Assembly: GCA_014382345.1 (NCBI GenBank)
Contig: JACNJX010000106.1
Coordinates: forward strand, 62,001 to 126,000
DNA: 64,000 nucleotides
Direction of reading: 5' to 3'
Origin: Alphaproteobacteria bacterium
GTDB lineage: Bacteria; Pseudomonadota; Alphaproteobacteria; Rhodospirillales; Casp-alpha2
Shown: in pieces, positions 9,467 through 19,689 of the stretch
Layout of the letters: each line of letters starts with the position of its first letter
How positions within the stretch are numbered: position 1 is the first letter of the stretch
The notes under the pieces: generated by a model
Databases searched by the model: none
What the model saw: the letters and a program-made list of their open reading frames with translations, nothing else
What the model was told of the DNA's origin: nothing
Position numbers and translations under genes: made by a program

Positions 9467-9664
9467 ATGGAAACAGTCCTTCCATATCTTCTTGGTGCCG
9501 CCATGTTAGCGACGTTGGCGGTGTTGGCGACCGGCATTATCGGTTTTGCCGTGCACGGTGACTTTTACCTTCGTCACGCCAACAACCTGATGCGCATGCG
9601 CGTCATCATGCAGGGAATCGCGGTAGCGGTTTTGGCTCTCATCGTCTTCCTGACCGTTCAATAG
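9467..9664 (+). CDS. Twin-transmembrane HIG1-domain protein
   Basis: A 65-residue membrane protein with two helices (about 4-25 and 45-64) around a short basic loop NNLMRMRVIMQG that matches the HIG1 (hypoxia-induced gene 1) core. Bacterial HIG1-like proteins are linked to cytochrome oxidase assembly or supercomplexes; here that is only a family-level suggestion. In alphaproteobacteria this gene commonly precedes the PduO-type adenosyltransferase gene, as it does here with an 18-bp gap. I chose ATG 9467; a TTG at 9419 in frame would add 16 poor residues. Confidence 0.8.
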   Translation: METVLPYLLGAAMLATLAVLATGIIGFAVHGDFYLRHANNLMRMRVIMQGIAVAVLALIVFLTVQ

Positions 9665-9682
9665 GGTCGGGAACGCCGTCTC

Positions 9683-10264
9683 GTGGTCAAGCTCGATAAA
9701 ATCTACACACGCGGCGGAGATGGAGGCGAAACGTCCCTGGGCGGCGGTGCCCGCGTCGCCAAGCATGACCCGAGGGTCAGCGCCTATGGCACCGTCGATG
9801 AAGCCAATGCCGTGCTCGGACTGGCCCGGCTTTCCGCCGATACCGATAGCGACGCCATGCTGGCCCGCATCCAGAACGACCTGTTCGATCTCGGCGCCGA
9901 TCTGTGCCGGCCCCAAAAGGACATGAAAGAGTCCGGGGAGGGCGAAGACGATGGCGCGTTGCGGATCAGCCCGGCCCAGATCCAGCGCCTGGAGGCCGAG
10001 ATCGACGCCATGAACGAACAACTGGAACCCCTGGCCTCCTTCGTCCTGCCCGGCGGGACCGAAACCGCGGCCTGGCTGCATCTCGGCCGCACCACCGTGC
10101 GCCGTTGCGAACGCCTGATGACGGAACTGGCCGCCGTCGAGGCCGTCAACCCGGCGGCCATCCAATACGTCAACCGGCTGTCCGACCACCTGTTCGTGCT
10201 GGCGCGAATCGCCAACGAACGGGGCAAGAAAGACGTTCTGTGGGAGCCCGGCGCCAACCGGTAA
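9683..10264 (+). CDS. PduO-type cob(I)alamin adenosyltransferase
   Basis: Transfers the adenosyl group of ATP to cob(I)alamin, making adenosylcobalamin for enzymes such as methylmalonyl-CoA mutase. 193 residues, full length. The N-terminal ATP-binding motif is IYTRGGDGGETSLGGG, followed by YGTVDEANAVLG, and the C-terminal part has RRCER and the VNRLSDHLFVLAR helix of the family. The start is GTG at 9683. No cobalamin riboswitch is visible upstream. Co-location with etfBA, a 3-hydroxyacyl-CoA dehydrogenase and, further on, mmsA fits propionyl/methylmalonyl metabolism. Confidence 0.93.
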   Translation: MVKLDKIYTRGGDGGETSLGGGARVAKHDPRVSAYGTVDEANAVLGLARLSADTDSDAMLARIQNDLFDLGADLCRPQKDMKESGEGEDDGALRISPAQIQRLEAEIDAMNEQLEPLASFVLPGGTETAAWLHLGRTTVRRCERLMTELAAVEAVNPAAIQYVNRLSDHLFVLARIANERGKKDVLWEPGANR

Positions 10265-10450
10265 TCGCGCCCCAAACATTGTATACAACCCTGCCTTGAC
10301 CTTGCCTTTCCAAGTCCTTATTGTGCAAGTGCGAAGAAAAACCGGTCGCAAAATATGGTTGTTTTTCAATTAATTGCGCCCTTTCCATGAACGATACCCC
10401 CTAACGCCTGAGATGCTTCCGGGGGTTTGAAAATTTTGGGATTTCCATCC

Positions 10451-11200
10451 ATGAAGGTTCTCGTCGCGGTCAAGCGAGTCATCGATTTCAACGTCAAAAT
10501 CCGGGTCAAGAGCGACGGCACCGGGGTCGAAACCGGCAACGTCAAAATGTCCATGAACCCGTTCGACGAAATCGCCGTCGAAGAAGGCGTTCGGCTGCGC
10601 GAAGCGGGTACCGCCGACGAACTCATCGCCGTTTCCATGGGCGAAGCGGCGTGTCAGGAAACCATTCGCACAGCGCTGGCCATGGGCGCCGATCGCGGCA
10701 TCCTGGTCGAGACCGACCCCGGCCTGGAACCGCTGGCCGCGGCAAAGCTGCTGGCCGCCATCGCCGACAAGGAATCGCCGGACCTGATCATCGTCGGCAA
10801 GCAGGCGATCGACAACGACTGCAACCAGACCGGCCAGATGCTGGCCACCCTGTTGGGCTGGCCGCAGGGCACCTTCGCCTCCAATCTGACGCTGAAGGAC
10901 GGCAAGGCCGAGGTCACGCGCGAGGTCGACGGCGGACTGGAAAACGTGGCGCTGACGCTTCCCGCCGTCGTTACCACGGATTTGCGCCTGAACGAGCCCC
11001 GCTATGCGTCGCTGCCCAACATCATGAAGGCCAAGAAAAAACCCATCGACACCATGACCCCCGACGATCTGGGCGTCGACGTCACGCCGCGGCTGACGAC
11101 GTTGAAGGTGGAAGACCCCACGGGCCGCCAGGCCGGCGTCATCGTCGAAACCGCCGCCGAACTGGTCGAAAAACTGAAAAACGAAGCGAAGGTGATCTGA
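10451..11200 (+). CDS. etfB: Electron transfer flavoprotein beta subunit
   Basis: The small subunit of ETF, which binds AMP and accepts electrons from acyl-CoA and related dehydrogenases. 249 residues, typical length. It begins [20 protein letters not shown], then has [11 protein letters not shown], the signature [20 protein letters not shown], and a C-terminal arm ending in [11 protein letters not shown]. The start at 10451 matches the family; an upstream in-frame ATG at 10427 adds eight unlike residues. The stop shares one base with the etfA start (TGATG), so the subunits are coupled. Confidence 0.96.
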   Translation: MKVLVAVKRVIDFNVKIRVKSDGTGVETGNVKMSMNPFDEIAVEEGVRLREAGTADELIAVSMGEAACQETIRTALAMGADRGILVETDPGLEPLAAAKLLAAIADKESPDLIIVGKQAIDNDCNQTGQMLATLLGWPQGTFASNLTLKDGKAEVTREVDGGLENVALTLPAVVTTDLRLNEPRYASLPNIMKAKKKPIDTMTPDDLGVDVTPRLTTLKVEDPTGRQAGVIVETAAELVEKLKNEAKVI

Positions 11201-12138
11201 TGAGCGTCCTGGTCATAGCCGAACACGACAACGAAATTCTGAAACCGGCGACGCTGAATACGGTTACCGCAGCAACTGAGCTGGGCGACGTTACGGTGCT
11301 GGTCGCCGGTGCGGGCTGCCGGGCCGTGGCCGAAACCGCCGCCGCCGTTGCCGGTGTCGCCAAGGTTCTGCTCGCCGACGACACGGCGCTGGAACACGGG
11401 CTTGCGGAAAACCTGGCGCCCCTGGTGCAAAAACTGTCCGGCGATTACAGCCATGTTCTGGCCCCCGCGACCACACATGGCAAGAACCTGATGCCCCGCG
11501 TCGCCGCCCTGCTGGATGTCGCGCAGATTTCCGAAATCACAACCATTGTCGACGCGGACACCTTTGTTCGGCCCATTTACGCCGGCAACGCCATGGCCAC
11601 CGTGAAGAGCGCCGATAGCGTCAAGGTCGTCACCGTGCGCATCACGGCGTTCGAGCCGGCGGCGCCCGAAGGCGGCAGTGCCGCCATCGAAGACGTGTCC
11701 GGCGCCGAAAGCTCCGGCCTCGCCACCTTTGTCGGCCAGGAACTGACCAAATCGGAACGCCCGGAACTGACCAGCGCCAATGTTATTATTTCCGGGGGCC
11801 GGGGCATGCAGTCGGGCGACCATTTCCACTTGCTGGAATCCATCGCCGATAAACTGGGCGCCGCCGTCGGCGCCAGCCGCGCCGCCGTCGATGCGGGGTT
11901 TGCACCCAACGACTATCAGGTCGGCCAGACCGGCAAAGTGGTCGCCCCCGATCTTTACATCGCGGTCGGCATTTCCGGCGCCATTCAACACTTGGCGGGG
12001 ATGAAGGATTCCAAGGTTATCGTCGCCATCAACAAAGACGAGGACGCGCCGATCTTTCAGGTCGCCGATTACGGATTGGTCGCGGATCTGTTCGACGTGC
12101 TGCCCGAATTGGCATCCGAACTGGACAAATTAGCCTGA
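11200..12138 (+). CDS. etfA: Electron transfer flavoprotein alpha subunit
   Basis: The FAD-binding ETF subunit, 312 residues. The C-terminal FAD domain shows [52 protein letters not shown] and [17 protein letters not shown], all canonical. The N-terminal half ([22 protein letters not shown]) is the typical alpha/beta domain. It receives electrons from acyl-CoA dehydrogenases such as the one at 36549-37781 and passes them to ETF:ubiquinone oxidoreductase, whose local gene copy at 23854-25584 carries an in-frame stop. It is followed 34 bp downstream by a 3-hydroxyacyl-CoA dehydrogenase gene. Confidence 0.96.
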   Translation: MSVLVIAEHDNEILKPATLNTVTAATELGDVTVLVAGAGCRAVAETAAAVAGVAKVLLADDTALEHGLAENLAPLVQKLSGDYSHVLAPATTHGKNLMPRVAALLDVAQISEITTIVDADTFVRPIYAGNAMATVKSADSVKVVTVRITAFEPAAPEGGSAAIEDVSGAESSGLATFVGQELTKSERPELTSANVIISGGRGMQSGDHFHLLESIADKLGAAVGASRAAVDAGFAPNDYQVGQTGKVVAPDLYIAVGISGAIQHLAGMKDSKVIVAINKDEDAPIFQVADYGLVADLFDVLPELASELDKLA

Positions 12139-12172
12139 ATAAGGCTCCCATAAGGGATTAAGGAACAAAACC

Positions 12173-13054
12173 ATGACTTTGGACATCAAAAAAATCGGCG
12201 TTATCGGCTGCGGCCAGATGGGCAAGGGCATTGCCCAGGTCTGTGCGGGCGCCGGATTTGACGTGCATCTGATGGACGTCAACGAGAACGCCGTCAAGAA
12301 GGCCATCCCCAGCATCGAGAAGTCCCTCGGCCGATTGGTGGATAAGGAAAAAATCAGCGGCGCCGACAAGGACACGGCCATCAAAAGGATTTCCACCGGC
12401 AGCGACATGAGCGGCTTCAAGGACTGCCAATTGGTCATCGAGGCCGCCACCGAGGACGAGCAGGTCAAAAAAGTTATCCTGCAGGAATTGTGCACGGTTC
12501 TCGAAGACGACGCCCTGATCGCGTCGAACACGTCGTCCATTTCCATCACCCGGCTGGGCGCCAAGACCGACCGCCCCGGAAAATTCGTCGGCATGCATTT
12601 CATGAACCCGGTGCCGCGCATGGAACTGGTCGAACTGATCCGCGGTATCGCCACCGACGAAGACACCTACAGAATCGTCCGCGAACTGGTGGAGAAACTG
12701 GGCAAGATCCCGGTCAACGCCGAGGACTTCCCCGCCTTTATCGTCAACCGTATCCTGCTGCCGATGATCAACGAGGCCGTCTACACGTTGTATGAAGGCG
12801 TCGGCTCCGTGAAAGCCATCGACAGCGCCATGAAGCTGGGCACCCACCACCCCATGGGGCCGCTGGAACTGGCCGACTTCATCGGGCTGGATACCTGTCT
12901 CGCGGTCATGCACGTGCTGCATGACGGCCTCGCCGACACCAAGTACCGGCCCTGCCCGTTGCTGGTGAAATATGTCGAGGCCGGTTGGCTGGGCCGCAAG
13001 TCCGGCAAGGGCTTCTATGACTATTCCGGCGACGAACCGGTGCCCACCCGTTAA
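12173..13054 (+). CDS. hbd: 3-hydroxybutyryl-CoA dehydrogenase
   Basis: Oxidises or forms 3-hydroxyacyl-CoA with NAD(P); the likely role is in short-chain fatty-acid or polyhydroxybutyrate metabolism. 293 residues. The Rossmann motif GCGQMGKGIAQVCAGAG is at about 11-27. Catalytic elements are SNTSSISIT, FVGMHFMNPVPRMELVE (catalytic His) and AFIVNRILLPMINEA, ending in GRKSGKGFYDY. Such genes follow etfBA in many alphaproteobacteria; the 34-bp gap suggests one operon. Confidence 0.94.
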   Translation: MTLDIKKIGVIGCGQMGKGIAQVCAGAGFDVHLMDVNENAVKKAIPSIEKSLGRLVDKEKISGADKDTAIKRISTGSDMSGFKDCQLVIEAATEDEQVKKVILQELCTVLEDDALIASNTSSISITRLGAKTDRPGKFVGMHFMNPVPRMELVELIRGIATDEDTYRIVRELVEKLGKIPVNAEDFPAFIVNRILLPMINEAVYTLYEGVGSVKAIDSAMKLGTHHPMGPLELADFIGLDTCLAVMHVLHDGLADTKYRPCPLLVKYVEAGWLGRKSGKGFYDYSGDEPVPTR

Positions 13055-13078
13055 GGCCGACGCGGCAGGGAACGCCCC

Positions 13079-14347
13079 TCAGCCCCCCGCCCGTTCGATC
13101 AGGTCGAGCAGCGTCAACACGAAAAACAGCGCGCTGAACACCGCGCCCAAAGCCGGCACGGCGATGGGAACGCGGACGATTTCCGTATCTTTTTCGATGT
13201 CCTGCCCGGCCGTCCATTTCAGACGGAACAACGCGGCATTGCACAACGCGAACACACCGAAAATGAACAGCGTCGTCGTTTCCGCCAGCAGTTCCAGCCT
13301 GACGGAGAACGCCAGCACCAGGACACCCATGCCGACCAGCCCCGTCGCCACCAGTGGCGTGCGGGTTGTCCCGTTCACGCAAGCCAACCCGGCGGGCAGC
13401 CAGCCCTGTGAGGCCATACCGTAGACCACGCGCGACGCCATGATGATCTGGATCAGCGCCCCGTTGATAACGGCAAAGGAGCCGATCAGCTTCAACAGCG
13501 TTCCCGGCGCGCCGGTCAGTCGTTCGTAAATCGCGACCAGAGGGGCCGGACTGGCGGCCAGTTCCGCCACCGGCACGGCAGTGACGCCTATCACCGAAAA
13601 GCACAGGTAAACCACCGTCACCCCCCGCCGGGCGATGCCGCGGGCGGCGGGGATGGGGCGCGGTTCGCCCTCGACCTCCTCGGCGACGTTGACCATGTCT
13701 TCGAAGCCGATGAAGGCGAAGAACGCCAGGTATGATCCGGTCAGGATTCCCGTCCAGGCAAGAGCATCATCGATCGGCGGCGTCATGGCAGCGGCGATGG
13801 CGCCCGGATCGGTGACGATGCCGCGCCCGGCCCAGATCACCATGACAAGCCCCACCACCTCGAACACCGTCAGCAGCGAGGCGGCGATCACCGATTGGGC
13901 GATCCCCCAGGCTGCAAAGCCGGTCAGGATCAGGACGACGCCCGCCATGGACAGCCACCCCGGAACCGCAACAAGGGTTCCGAAATAACCGGAAAAGCCC
14001 TGGCTTAGGGTCGCCGCCGACACCACGCCGGTGCCGATGACCAGAAACCCGACCAGAATGGCGAGTGACGCCCGGCCCAGTCCCTGGCTGACGTAAACGG
14101 CTTCGCCGGCGCTTTTCGGAAACCTTGACGACAACTCGGCATAGCTCAAGGCGGTCAGCCCGGCCAGCGCGGCGGCGAGTAAAAACGAAACCGGCGCGAA
14201 TTCCCCGGCGCGCCCGGCGACCTTGCCGACGAGGACGTAAATTCCCGCGCCCACCGTGGTGCCGAGCCCGTAGAGCGTCAGCAGCAAAAGGCCAAGCCGC
14301 CGGTTAAGGCCGCTTTCAGCGCCTGGTTCCGGTACTCTTTCCGCCAT
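13079..14347 (-). CDS. APC-superfamily amino acid permease
   Basis: A 422-residue inner-membrane protein with about 12 hydrophobic helices. The N-terminal helix has TLYGLGTTVGAGIYVLVGKVAG, the unwound GAGIY motif of APC amino-acid transporters; FIGFEDMVNVAEEVEGEPRPIP is the conserved helix 6 to loop region found in cationic amino-acid-type permeases. The substrate cannot be read from sequence. It converges on the upstream dehydrogenase gene (24-bp gap) and appears monocistronic. Confidence 0.88.
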   Translation of the reverse strand: MAERVPEPGAESGLNRRLGLLLLTLYGLGTTVGAGIYVLVGKVAGRAGEFAPVSFLLAAALAGLTALSYAELSSRFPKSAGEAVYVSQGLGRASLAILVGFLVIGTGVVSAATLSQGFSGYFGTLVAVPGWLSMAGVVLILTGFAAWGIAQSVIAASLLTVFEVVGLVMVIWAGRGIVTDPGAIAAAMTPPIDDALAWTGILTGSYLAFFAFIGFEDMVNVAEEVEGEPRPIPAARGIARRGVTVVYLCFSVIGVTAVPVAELAASPAPLVAIYERLTGAPGTLLKLIGSFAVINGALIQIIMASRVVYGMASQGWLPAGLACVNGTTRTPLVATGLVGMGVLVLAFSVRLELLAETTTLFIFGVFALCNAALFRLKWTAGQDIEKDTEIVRVPIAVPALGAVFSALFFVLTLLDLIERAGG

Positions 14348-14391
14348 ACGGGAATTGTAGTCCGCCGCGCCCGACAGCGGAATGACGGGCG

Positions 14392-15697
<1,306 letters not shown>

Positions 15698-15705
<8 letters not shown>

Positions 15706-16336
15706 CCAAAAATTTTTTGATCGGGGCGTAACTTTTGCGGTGTTCCGCCGTCACCCCGTGCGCCGCCAGCGCGTCCTGGTGCAACTTCGTCCCGTAACCG
15801 GCGTTGCGTTCCCAGCCGTAGGCCGGATGAGCCAGGGCCAGGCCGGCCATGATCCGGTCCCGGGTCACCTTGGCGACGATGGAGGCGGCGGCAATCGACA
15901 GGCTGATGGCGTCCCCCTTCACGACGCACTCGGACGGACACGGCAGGCCTGGTTCGCGGTTGCCGTCGACAAGCGCCAGGTCCGGGACATCATCCGAGCC
16001 GGACCCGCTCGAACCCAAATCTTCCACCGCGCGAGCCATGGCCAGGAACGTCGCCTGCAGGATATTCACCTCGTCGATCTCGTCCACGCCGGCCTGGCCG
16101 ACGCCGATGCGGGCATGGGGGCCGAGGCGTTGAAAAAGGTCTTCGCGCCGGGCCGGTTTCAGTTTCTTGGAATCGTCCAGATCGCGAATCAGATCGCCGG
16201 GCAGGCTGGCGCGGTCCAGAATCACGGCGCCGGCCACCACCGGCCCCGCCCACGGGCCGCGGCCGGCCTCATCGATGCCGCAAATCACGGTTTTGCCCCG
16301 TGACAGGGCGGCATCTTCGAGGCTGAAATCCGGCAT
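15698..16336 (-). CDS. rnhB: Ribonuclease HII
   Basis: Removes ribonucleotides and RNA primers from RNA-DNA hybrids. 212 residues. The catalytic carboxylates are in GIDEAGRGPWAGPVVAGAV (D22, E23), LALVDGN (third Asp) and VTRDRIM (fourth Asp). SIAAASIVAKVTRDR is the characteristic helix. The usual neighbour in alphaproteobacteria is the ccrM gene downstream, as here. The segment LGSSGSGSDDVPD before the third Asp is a short insertion relative to compact homologues. Confidence 0.95.
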
Positions 16337-16548
16337 TTTTTGTCCTTTTTTGGCTAATAGGCTATTTTATTTGGTGGTTTCAGACGGTTTTTGTATTTTC
16401 CTGGGAATTTTGCGCCTGTTTTTGCGAGTTTTCCACAGTTTCGTCGAATCCGGCCCTGTTTTAACACCCTTACATGCCGAAAAGACTCCTAAAACCACGC
16501 CGAACCTGTTGATTGATTGCCTTTTTTATCAGGGGGCTTCCGGCTTGG

Positions 16549-16571
16549 AGGTAAACATGGTATATTTACCT
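16549..16571. repeat. Small inverted repeat upstream of the zinc-ribbon gene
   Basis: AGGTAAA (16549-16555) and TTTACCT (16565-16571) flank nine bases. It lies about 47 bp upstream of the ATG at 16618, in an AT-rich 280-bp intergenic region (16337-16617) that otherwise holds no gene I can support. It could be an operator or leader hairpin. A second short stem, GGCGG/CCGCC, follows. Confidence 0.35.
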
Positions 16572-16617
16572 TGGCGGAGGTGATCCCGCCTATCTAAAAC
16601 GGGAGGGAGTACGGAGC

Positions 16618-16803
16618 ATGGCGCGTGTAATGATCAATTGTCCGGAAACGGGAGAGTCCGTTTATACCGGCATGACGTTCGACTGGCCGACGTTCGAAAA
16701 CGTCAGGATCGGAGAAAAACTGATCCGCTGTTCATCCTGCGGCGATGAGCATGTCTGGAAGCGGCCCGACGCCCATCTTGAAGAAGACGGCGCAGGCGCG
16801 TAA
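16618..16803 (+). CDS. Small zinc-ribbon-like protein
   Basis: A 61-residue protein with two putative metal-binding knuckles: NCPETGE near residues 8-14 and CSSCGDEHVW near residues 38-47. This gives three cysteines plus a possible histidine. The family is unnamed to my knowledge, though comparable short proteins are common in alphaproteobacteria. An SD (GGGAGGGAG) lies 5-13 bases upstream. It is a monocistronic unit closed by a strong terminator. Role unknown; a regulatory or nucleic-acid-binding role would be a guess. Confidence 0.7.
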   Translation: MARVMINCPETGESVYTGMTFDWPTFENVRIGEKLIRCSSCGDEHVWKRPDAHLEEDGAGA

Positions 16804-16862
16804 GGACGCTTTTAACAACGGGACCCTGGAACAGTAAAAGCCGACACAAAATCATATCCTTT

Positions 16863-16877
16863 GGCGTCCAGGACGCC
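16863..16877. repeat. 15-bp palindrome
   Basis: GGCGTCCAGGACGCC is a perfect palindrome around one central base, between the zinc-ribbon gene and its terminator. Without a spacer loop it is unlikely to be an RNA hairpin; it could be a protein-binding site. Confidence 0.3.
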
Positions 16878-16892
16878 GGGAGAGTTTTGCGG

Positions 16893-16913
16893 CCCCGCGT
16901 AAGCGGGGTTTTT
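16893..16913 (+). terminator. Rho-independent terminator
   Basis: CCCCGC, a GTAA loop, GCGGGG and then TTTTT. A textbook intrinsic terminator closing the zinc-ribbon gene, converging on the radical SAM gene. Confidence 0.9.
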
Positions 16914-16937
16914 ATATTGCCCGCCCCATTTCCTTTT

Positions 16938-18053
16938 TCAGAAAAGCCTGAGCTGATCGCCGGCCATGGGATAGAGCGTCCGTGACGGCAGGCAAAATTG
17001 CGATGCGTCCATCTGGTAATCCGCGCCCCCTCCTGATAATCCCCTGACCGGCTTCAGCCCAAGCTTGCGGCACGCCAGATCAAAGCGTTTCGACAACAGC
17101 TTTGCCCGCTCGCCGCTGCCGGTCATGCGGGTGCCGAAATCCTGCTCGTACAACACGCCGGAGCGCGCATCGCGCATCTGGCTCATGACATGGGCGGCGG
17201 CATCCGGCGCGTGGGTGTCCAGCCATTCGGCGAACAGGTCTTTGATCTCAAGCGGCAAGCGCAGCAGGATATAGCCTGCCGCAACCGCGCCTGAGTCCCG
17301 GGCCGCTTCCAAAATGGTTTCCAGTTCGGCGTCGTTGAGCACCGGGATCATCGGCGCCGCCATCACCGCCACGCGCACGCCCGCCCCCGAAAGAGCGCGG
17401 ATGGTATCCAGCCGGCGGCCCGGCGTCGGCGCGCGCGGTTCCAGCTTGCGCGCCAGCCCCCGGTCCAGCGTGGTCACGGAAACGGCAACGGAGACAAGCC
17501 CGCGTTTTGCCATCGGCCCCAGGATATCCAGATCCCGGCACACCAGCGCCGATTTCGTGGTGATGGCAACCGGATGGTTAAAGGCGTCTAGCACCTTCAG
17601 CACGTCGCGCGTGATACGCATGGTTTTCTCGACCGGCTGATAGGGGTCGGTGTTGGAGCCGAGATGCAGCGTGCGGGGCCGGTAGCCCGGTTTCGAGAGT
17701 TCGCGCTCCAGCAGCGCCGCCGCGCCCGGCTTGGCGAACAGGCGGCTTTCGAAATCCAGCCCCGGCGACAGGCCCATGTAGGCATGCGTCGGGCGCGCGA
17801 AACAGTAAACGCAGCCGTGCTCGCACCCTTTATAGGGGTTGAGCGAGCGGTCGAAAGGAATGTCGGGGGAGGTGTTACGGGCGATGATGGTGCGCGGCGT
17901 CTCGATGGTGACTTCCGTGCGCAAGGGCGGCAGGCCGCCGCCATCCCGATCACCGTCGCCGTCCCAGCCGTCATCGATGTCTTCGCGGGTTTCCGGCTCG
18001 AACCGGCCGGCGCGGTTGGACACCGCGCCCCGTCCCTTCAAAGGCTTCTTCAT
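16938..18053 (-). CDS. PA0069-family radical SAM protein
   Basis: A 371-residue radical SAM enzyme of the PA0069/SplB-like family. The 4Fe-4S motif is CEHGCVYC (C77, C81, C84 from the chosen start), followed by RPTHAYMGLSPGLDFE and LGSNTDPYQPVE. The usual N-terminus KGRGAVSNRAGRFE is present. Members resemble spore photoproduct lyase, but the reaction is unknown. The start is ATG 18053, with AGGAAA 10 bases upstream; an in-frame ATG at 18080 would add nine residues. An acidic insert DGWDGDGDRDGGG separates leader and core. Confidence 0.88.
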   Translation of the reverse strand: MKKPLKGRGAVSNRAGRFEPETREDIDDGWDGDGDRDGGGLPPLRTEVTIETPRTIIARNTSPDIPFDRSLNPYKGCEHGCVYCFARPTHAYMGLSPGLDFESRLFAKPGAAALLERELSKPGYRPRTLHLGSNTDPYQPVEKTMRITRDVLKVLDAFNHPVAITTKSALVCRDLDILGPMAKRGLVSVAVSVTTLDRGLARKLEPRAPTPGRRLDTIRALSGAGVRVAVMAAPMIPVLNDAELETILEAARDSGAVAAGYILLRLPLEIKDLFAEWLDTHAPDAAAHVMSQMRDARSGVLYEQDFGTRMTGSGERAKLLSKRFDLACRKLGLKPVRGLSGGGADYQMDASQFCLPSRTLYPMAGDQLRLF

Positions 18054-18233
18054 GCCGATTGTTTCCTGAAAACCATGCATAATTTGTCATACCACAAACT
18101 CGGAACATTTCAAGAACATTAACAGGCTTTTTTCTTCCCCGGCGGCCTCTACAATGAGCCGGAGACAGACAGTCCAGGGGTCATCGCCATTTTCGCCTTC
18201 CAGCCAGAATTCTACGCCGTCGCCGTTTTCGCG

Positions 18234-18947
18234 GTGATCCTGACCGGCATTTCCAAAAGCGGGCTTGGCGGCGGGCTGGGTCAGCTTTCGGTGCCGCTGA
18301 TGGCGATGTTCATATCGCCCGTGGCCGCCGCCGCGATCATGCTGCCGGTGCTGGTCATGATCGATATCCCCAACCTCTGGAACTACCGCCATGACTGGCA
18401 CCGGGGCAACATCGCGGTGATGGTGCCGGGCGCCATCATCGGCATCGCCATCGGGGCACTGACTTACCGCCATGTGGACGAGAACACGGTGCGGCTTCTA
18501 TTGGGGATTTTGACCCTGATCTTCGCCATGAGCTATTTCGTCCAGCGCACGCCCTTGGACCAAAGCACGTCGGGCGGCCGGGCGCTGGGCTTGAGTTGCG
18601 GCACGCTGGCGGGGTTTACAAGTTTCGTCGCCCACGCCGGCGGCGCGCCGGTGAAATTCTACGTCCTGCCGCAAAGACTCGGCAAACGGGTTTTCGTCGG
18701 CACCCACGTAATGTTTTTTTTCATCATCAACCAGATCAAGATCTGGCCCTATCTGTGGCTCGGTCAGTTTTCCGAGGCCAACCTGACCACCAGCCTGGTC
18801 CTGGCTCCCGCCGTGCCGCTGGGCGTTTGGCTCGGCTGGCGTCTCAACAAAATTCTGCCGCTGGAGCTGTTTTACAAGCTCTGCTACGGGCTTATGTTTG
18901 TCGCCGGGATCAAACTGGTCTGGGACGGGCTGGCGCTCGGAGCTTAG
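18234..18947 (+). CDS. TauE/SafE-family sulfite exporter-like permease
   Basis: A TauE/SafE (DUF81) membrane protein, usually linked to export of sulfite or other sulfur-containing anions. The first-repeat motif GISKSGLGGGLG and the second-repeat SFVAHAGGAPVKFYVLP are both present, with about seven to eight helices. The GTG at 18234 is the only standard start in the frame, but it cuts into helix 1. The preceding codons (FYAVAVFA) are typical of this helix, so translation may begin further upstream on a non-standard codon such as the ATT at 18189. Frame stop upstream is at 18120. The gene is followed 70 bp later by a glycosyltransferase pair. Confidence 0.82.
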   Translation: MILTGISKSGLGGGLGQLSVPLMAMFISPVAAAAIMLPVLVMIDIPNLWNYRHDWHRGNIAVMVPGAIIGIAIGALTYRHVDENTVRLLLGILTLIFAMSYFVQRTPLDQSTSGGRALGLSCGTLAGFTSFVAHAGGAPVKFYVLPQRLGKRVFVGTHVMFFFIINQIKIWPYLWLGQFSEANLTTSLVLAPAVPLGVWLGWRLNKILPLELFYKLCYGLMFVAGIKLVWDGLALGA

Positions 18948-19017
18948 GGCTCTAAATTTTTTCCACCGCCTGTGATAAAATCCCGGCAACAGTGACCAGC
19001 CAACGGAACCCGGAACC

Positions 19018-19689
19018 TTGATCAGCATCGTCATTCCGACCCTGAACGCCGAAGCCGAATTGCCGGGCACGCTCGAAAGCCTGTCGATGACGGCATTCTC
19101 GTCCGAAATCATCATCGCCGATGGCGGTTCCACGGACGCCACGCCCGCCATCGCCGCCGACGCGGGCGCTAAGTTCACCGCCACGCTGGGCGGACGCGGC
19201 GCGCAGATGGCGTCCGGCGCCATGTATGCGACGGGCGACTGGTTATTGTTCCTTCACGCCGACACCCGACCGCAGCCGGGCTGGAACCATGTGGTCGGTG
19301 AGTATATGAAAAACCCGAGCAACCGTTTCCGCGCCGCCTATTTCCAGCTCATCCTCAACGACACGTCCCCCGCCGCCCGGCGGGTGGAGGGGCTGGCGGC
19401 CTGGCGGTGCCGGGTGCTCGGGCTGCCTTACGGCGATCAGGGCCTTCTGATCAGCAGCGAATTTTACGATTTCCTGGGCGGCATGCCGCCGATCCCGCTG
19501 ATGGAAGACGTCGACATCGTGCGCCGTATCGGCAAAAAACGTCTGGACCAACTGCCCGCCGCGGCCGTGACCTCGGCGGCGCGCTACCGGCGGGACGGCT
19601 ATTGGCTGCGGCCGGCGAAAAACCTTCTGTGCCTGGGGCTCTATTTTGCCGGCGTGCCGCCGCGCATGCTCGCCGGGCTGTACGAATGA
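19018..19689 (+). CDS. TIGR04283-family glycosyltransferase
   Basis: A 223-residue GT-A family glycosyltransferase, starting at TTG 19018. The N-terminal SIVIPTLNAEAELPGTLESL and DGGSTDATPAIA are nucleotide-sugar binding strands, LFLHADTRPQPGW holds the DxD-like site, and EDVDIVRRI the catalytic acidic region. The family is typically paired with the TIGR04282 family, encoded immediately downstream with ATGA overlap. The substrate of the pair is not known. Confidence 0.86.
   Translation: MISIVIPTLNAEAELPGTLESLSMTAFSSEIIIADGGSTDATPAIAADAGAKFTATLGGRGAQMASGAMYATGDWLLFLHADTRPQPGWNHVVGEYMKNPSNRFRAAYFQLILNDTSPAARRVEGLAAWRCRVLGLPYGDQGLLISSEFYDFLGGMPPIPLMEDVDIVRRIGKKRLDQLPAAAVTSAARYRRDGYWLRPAKNLLCLGLYFAGVPPRMLAGLYE

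Noticed and set aside
16429-16437. TTTTCCACA, one mismatch from a DnaA box, in an AT-rich gap
   Set aside because: A single imperfect site with no second copy, no dnaA/dnaN neighbours and no AT-rich unwinding element is not evidence for an origin.
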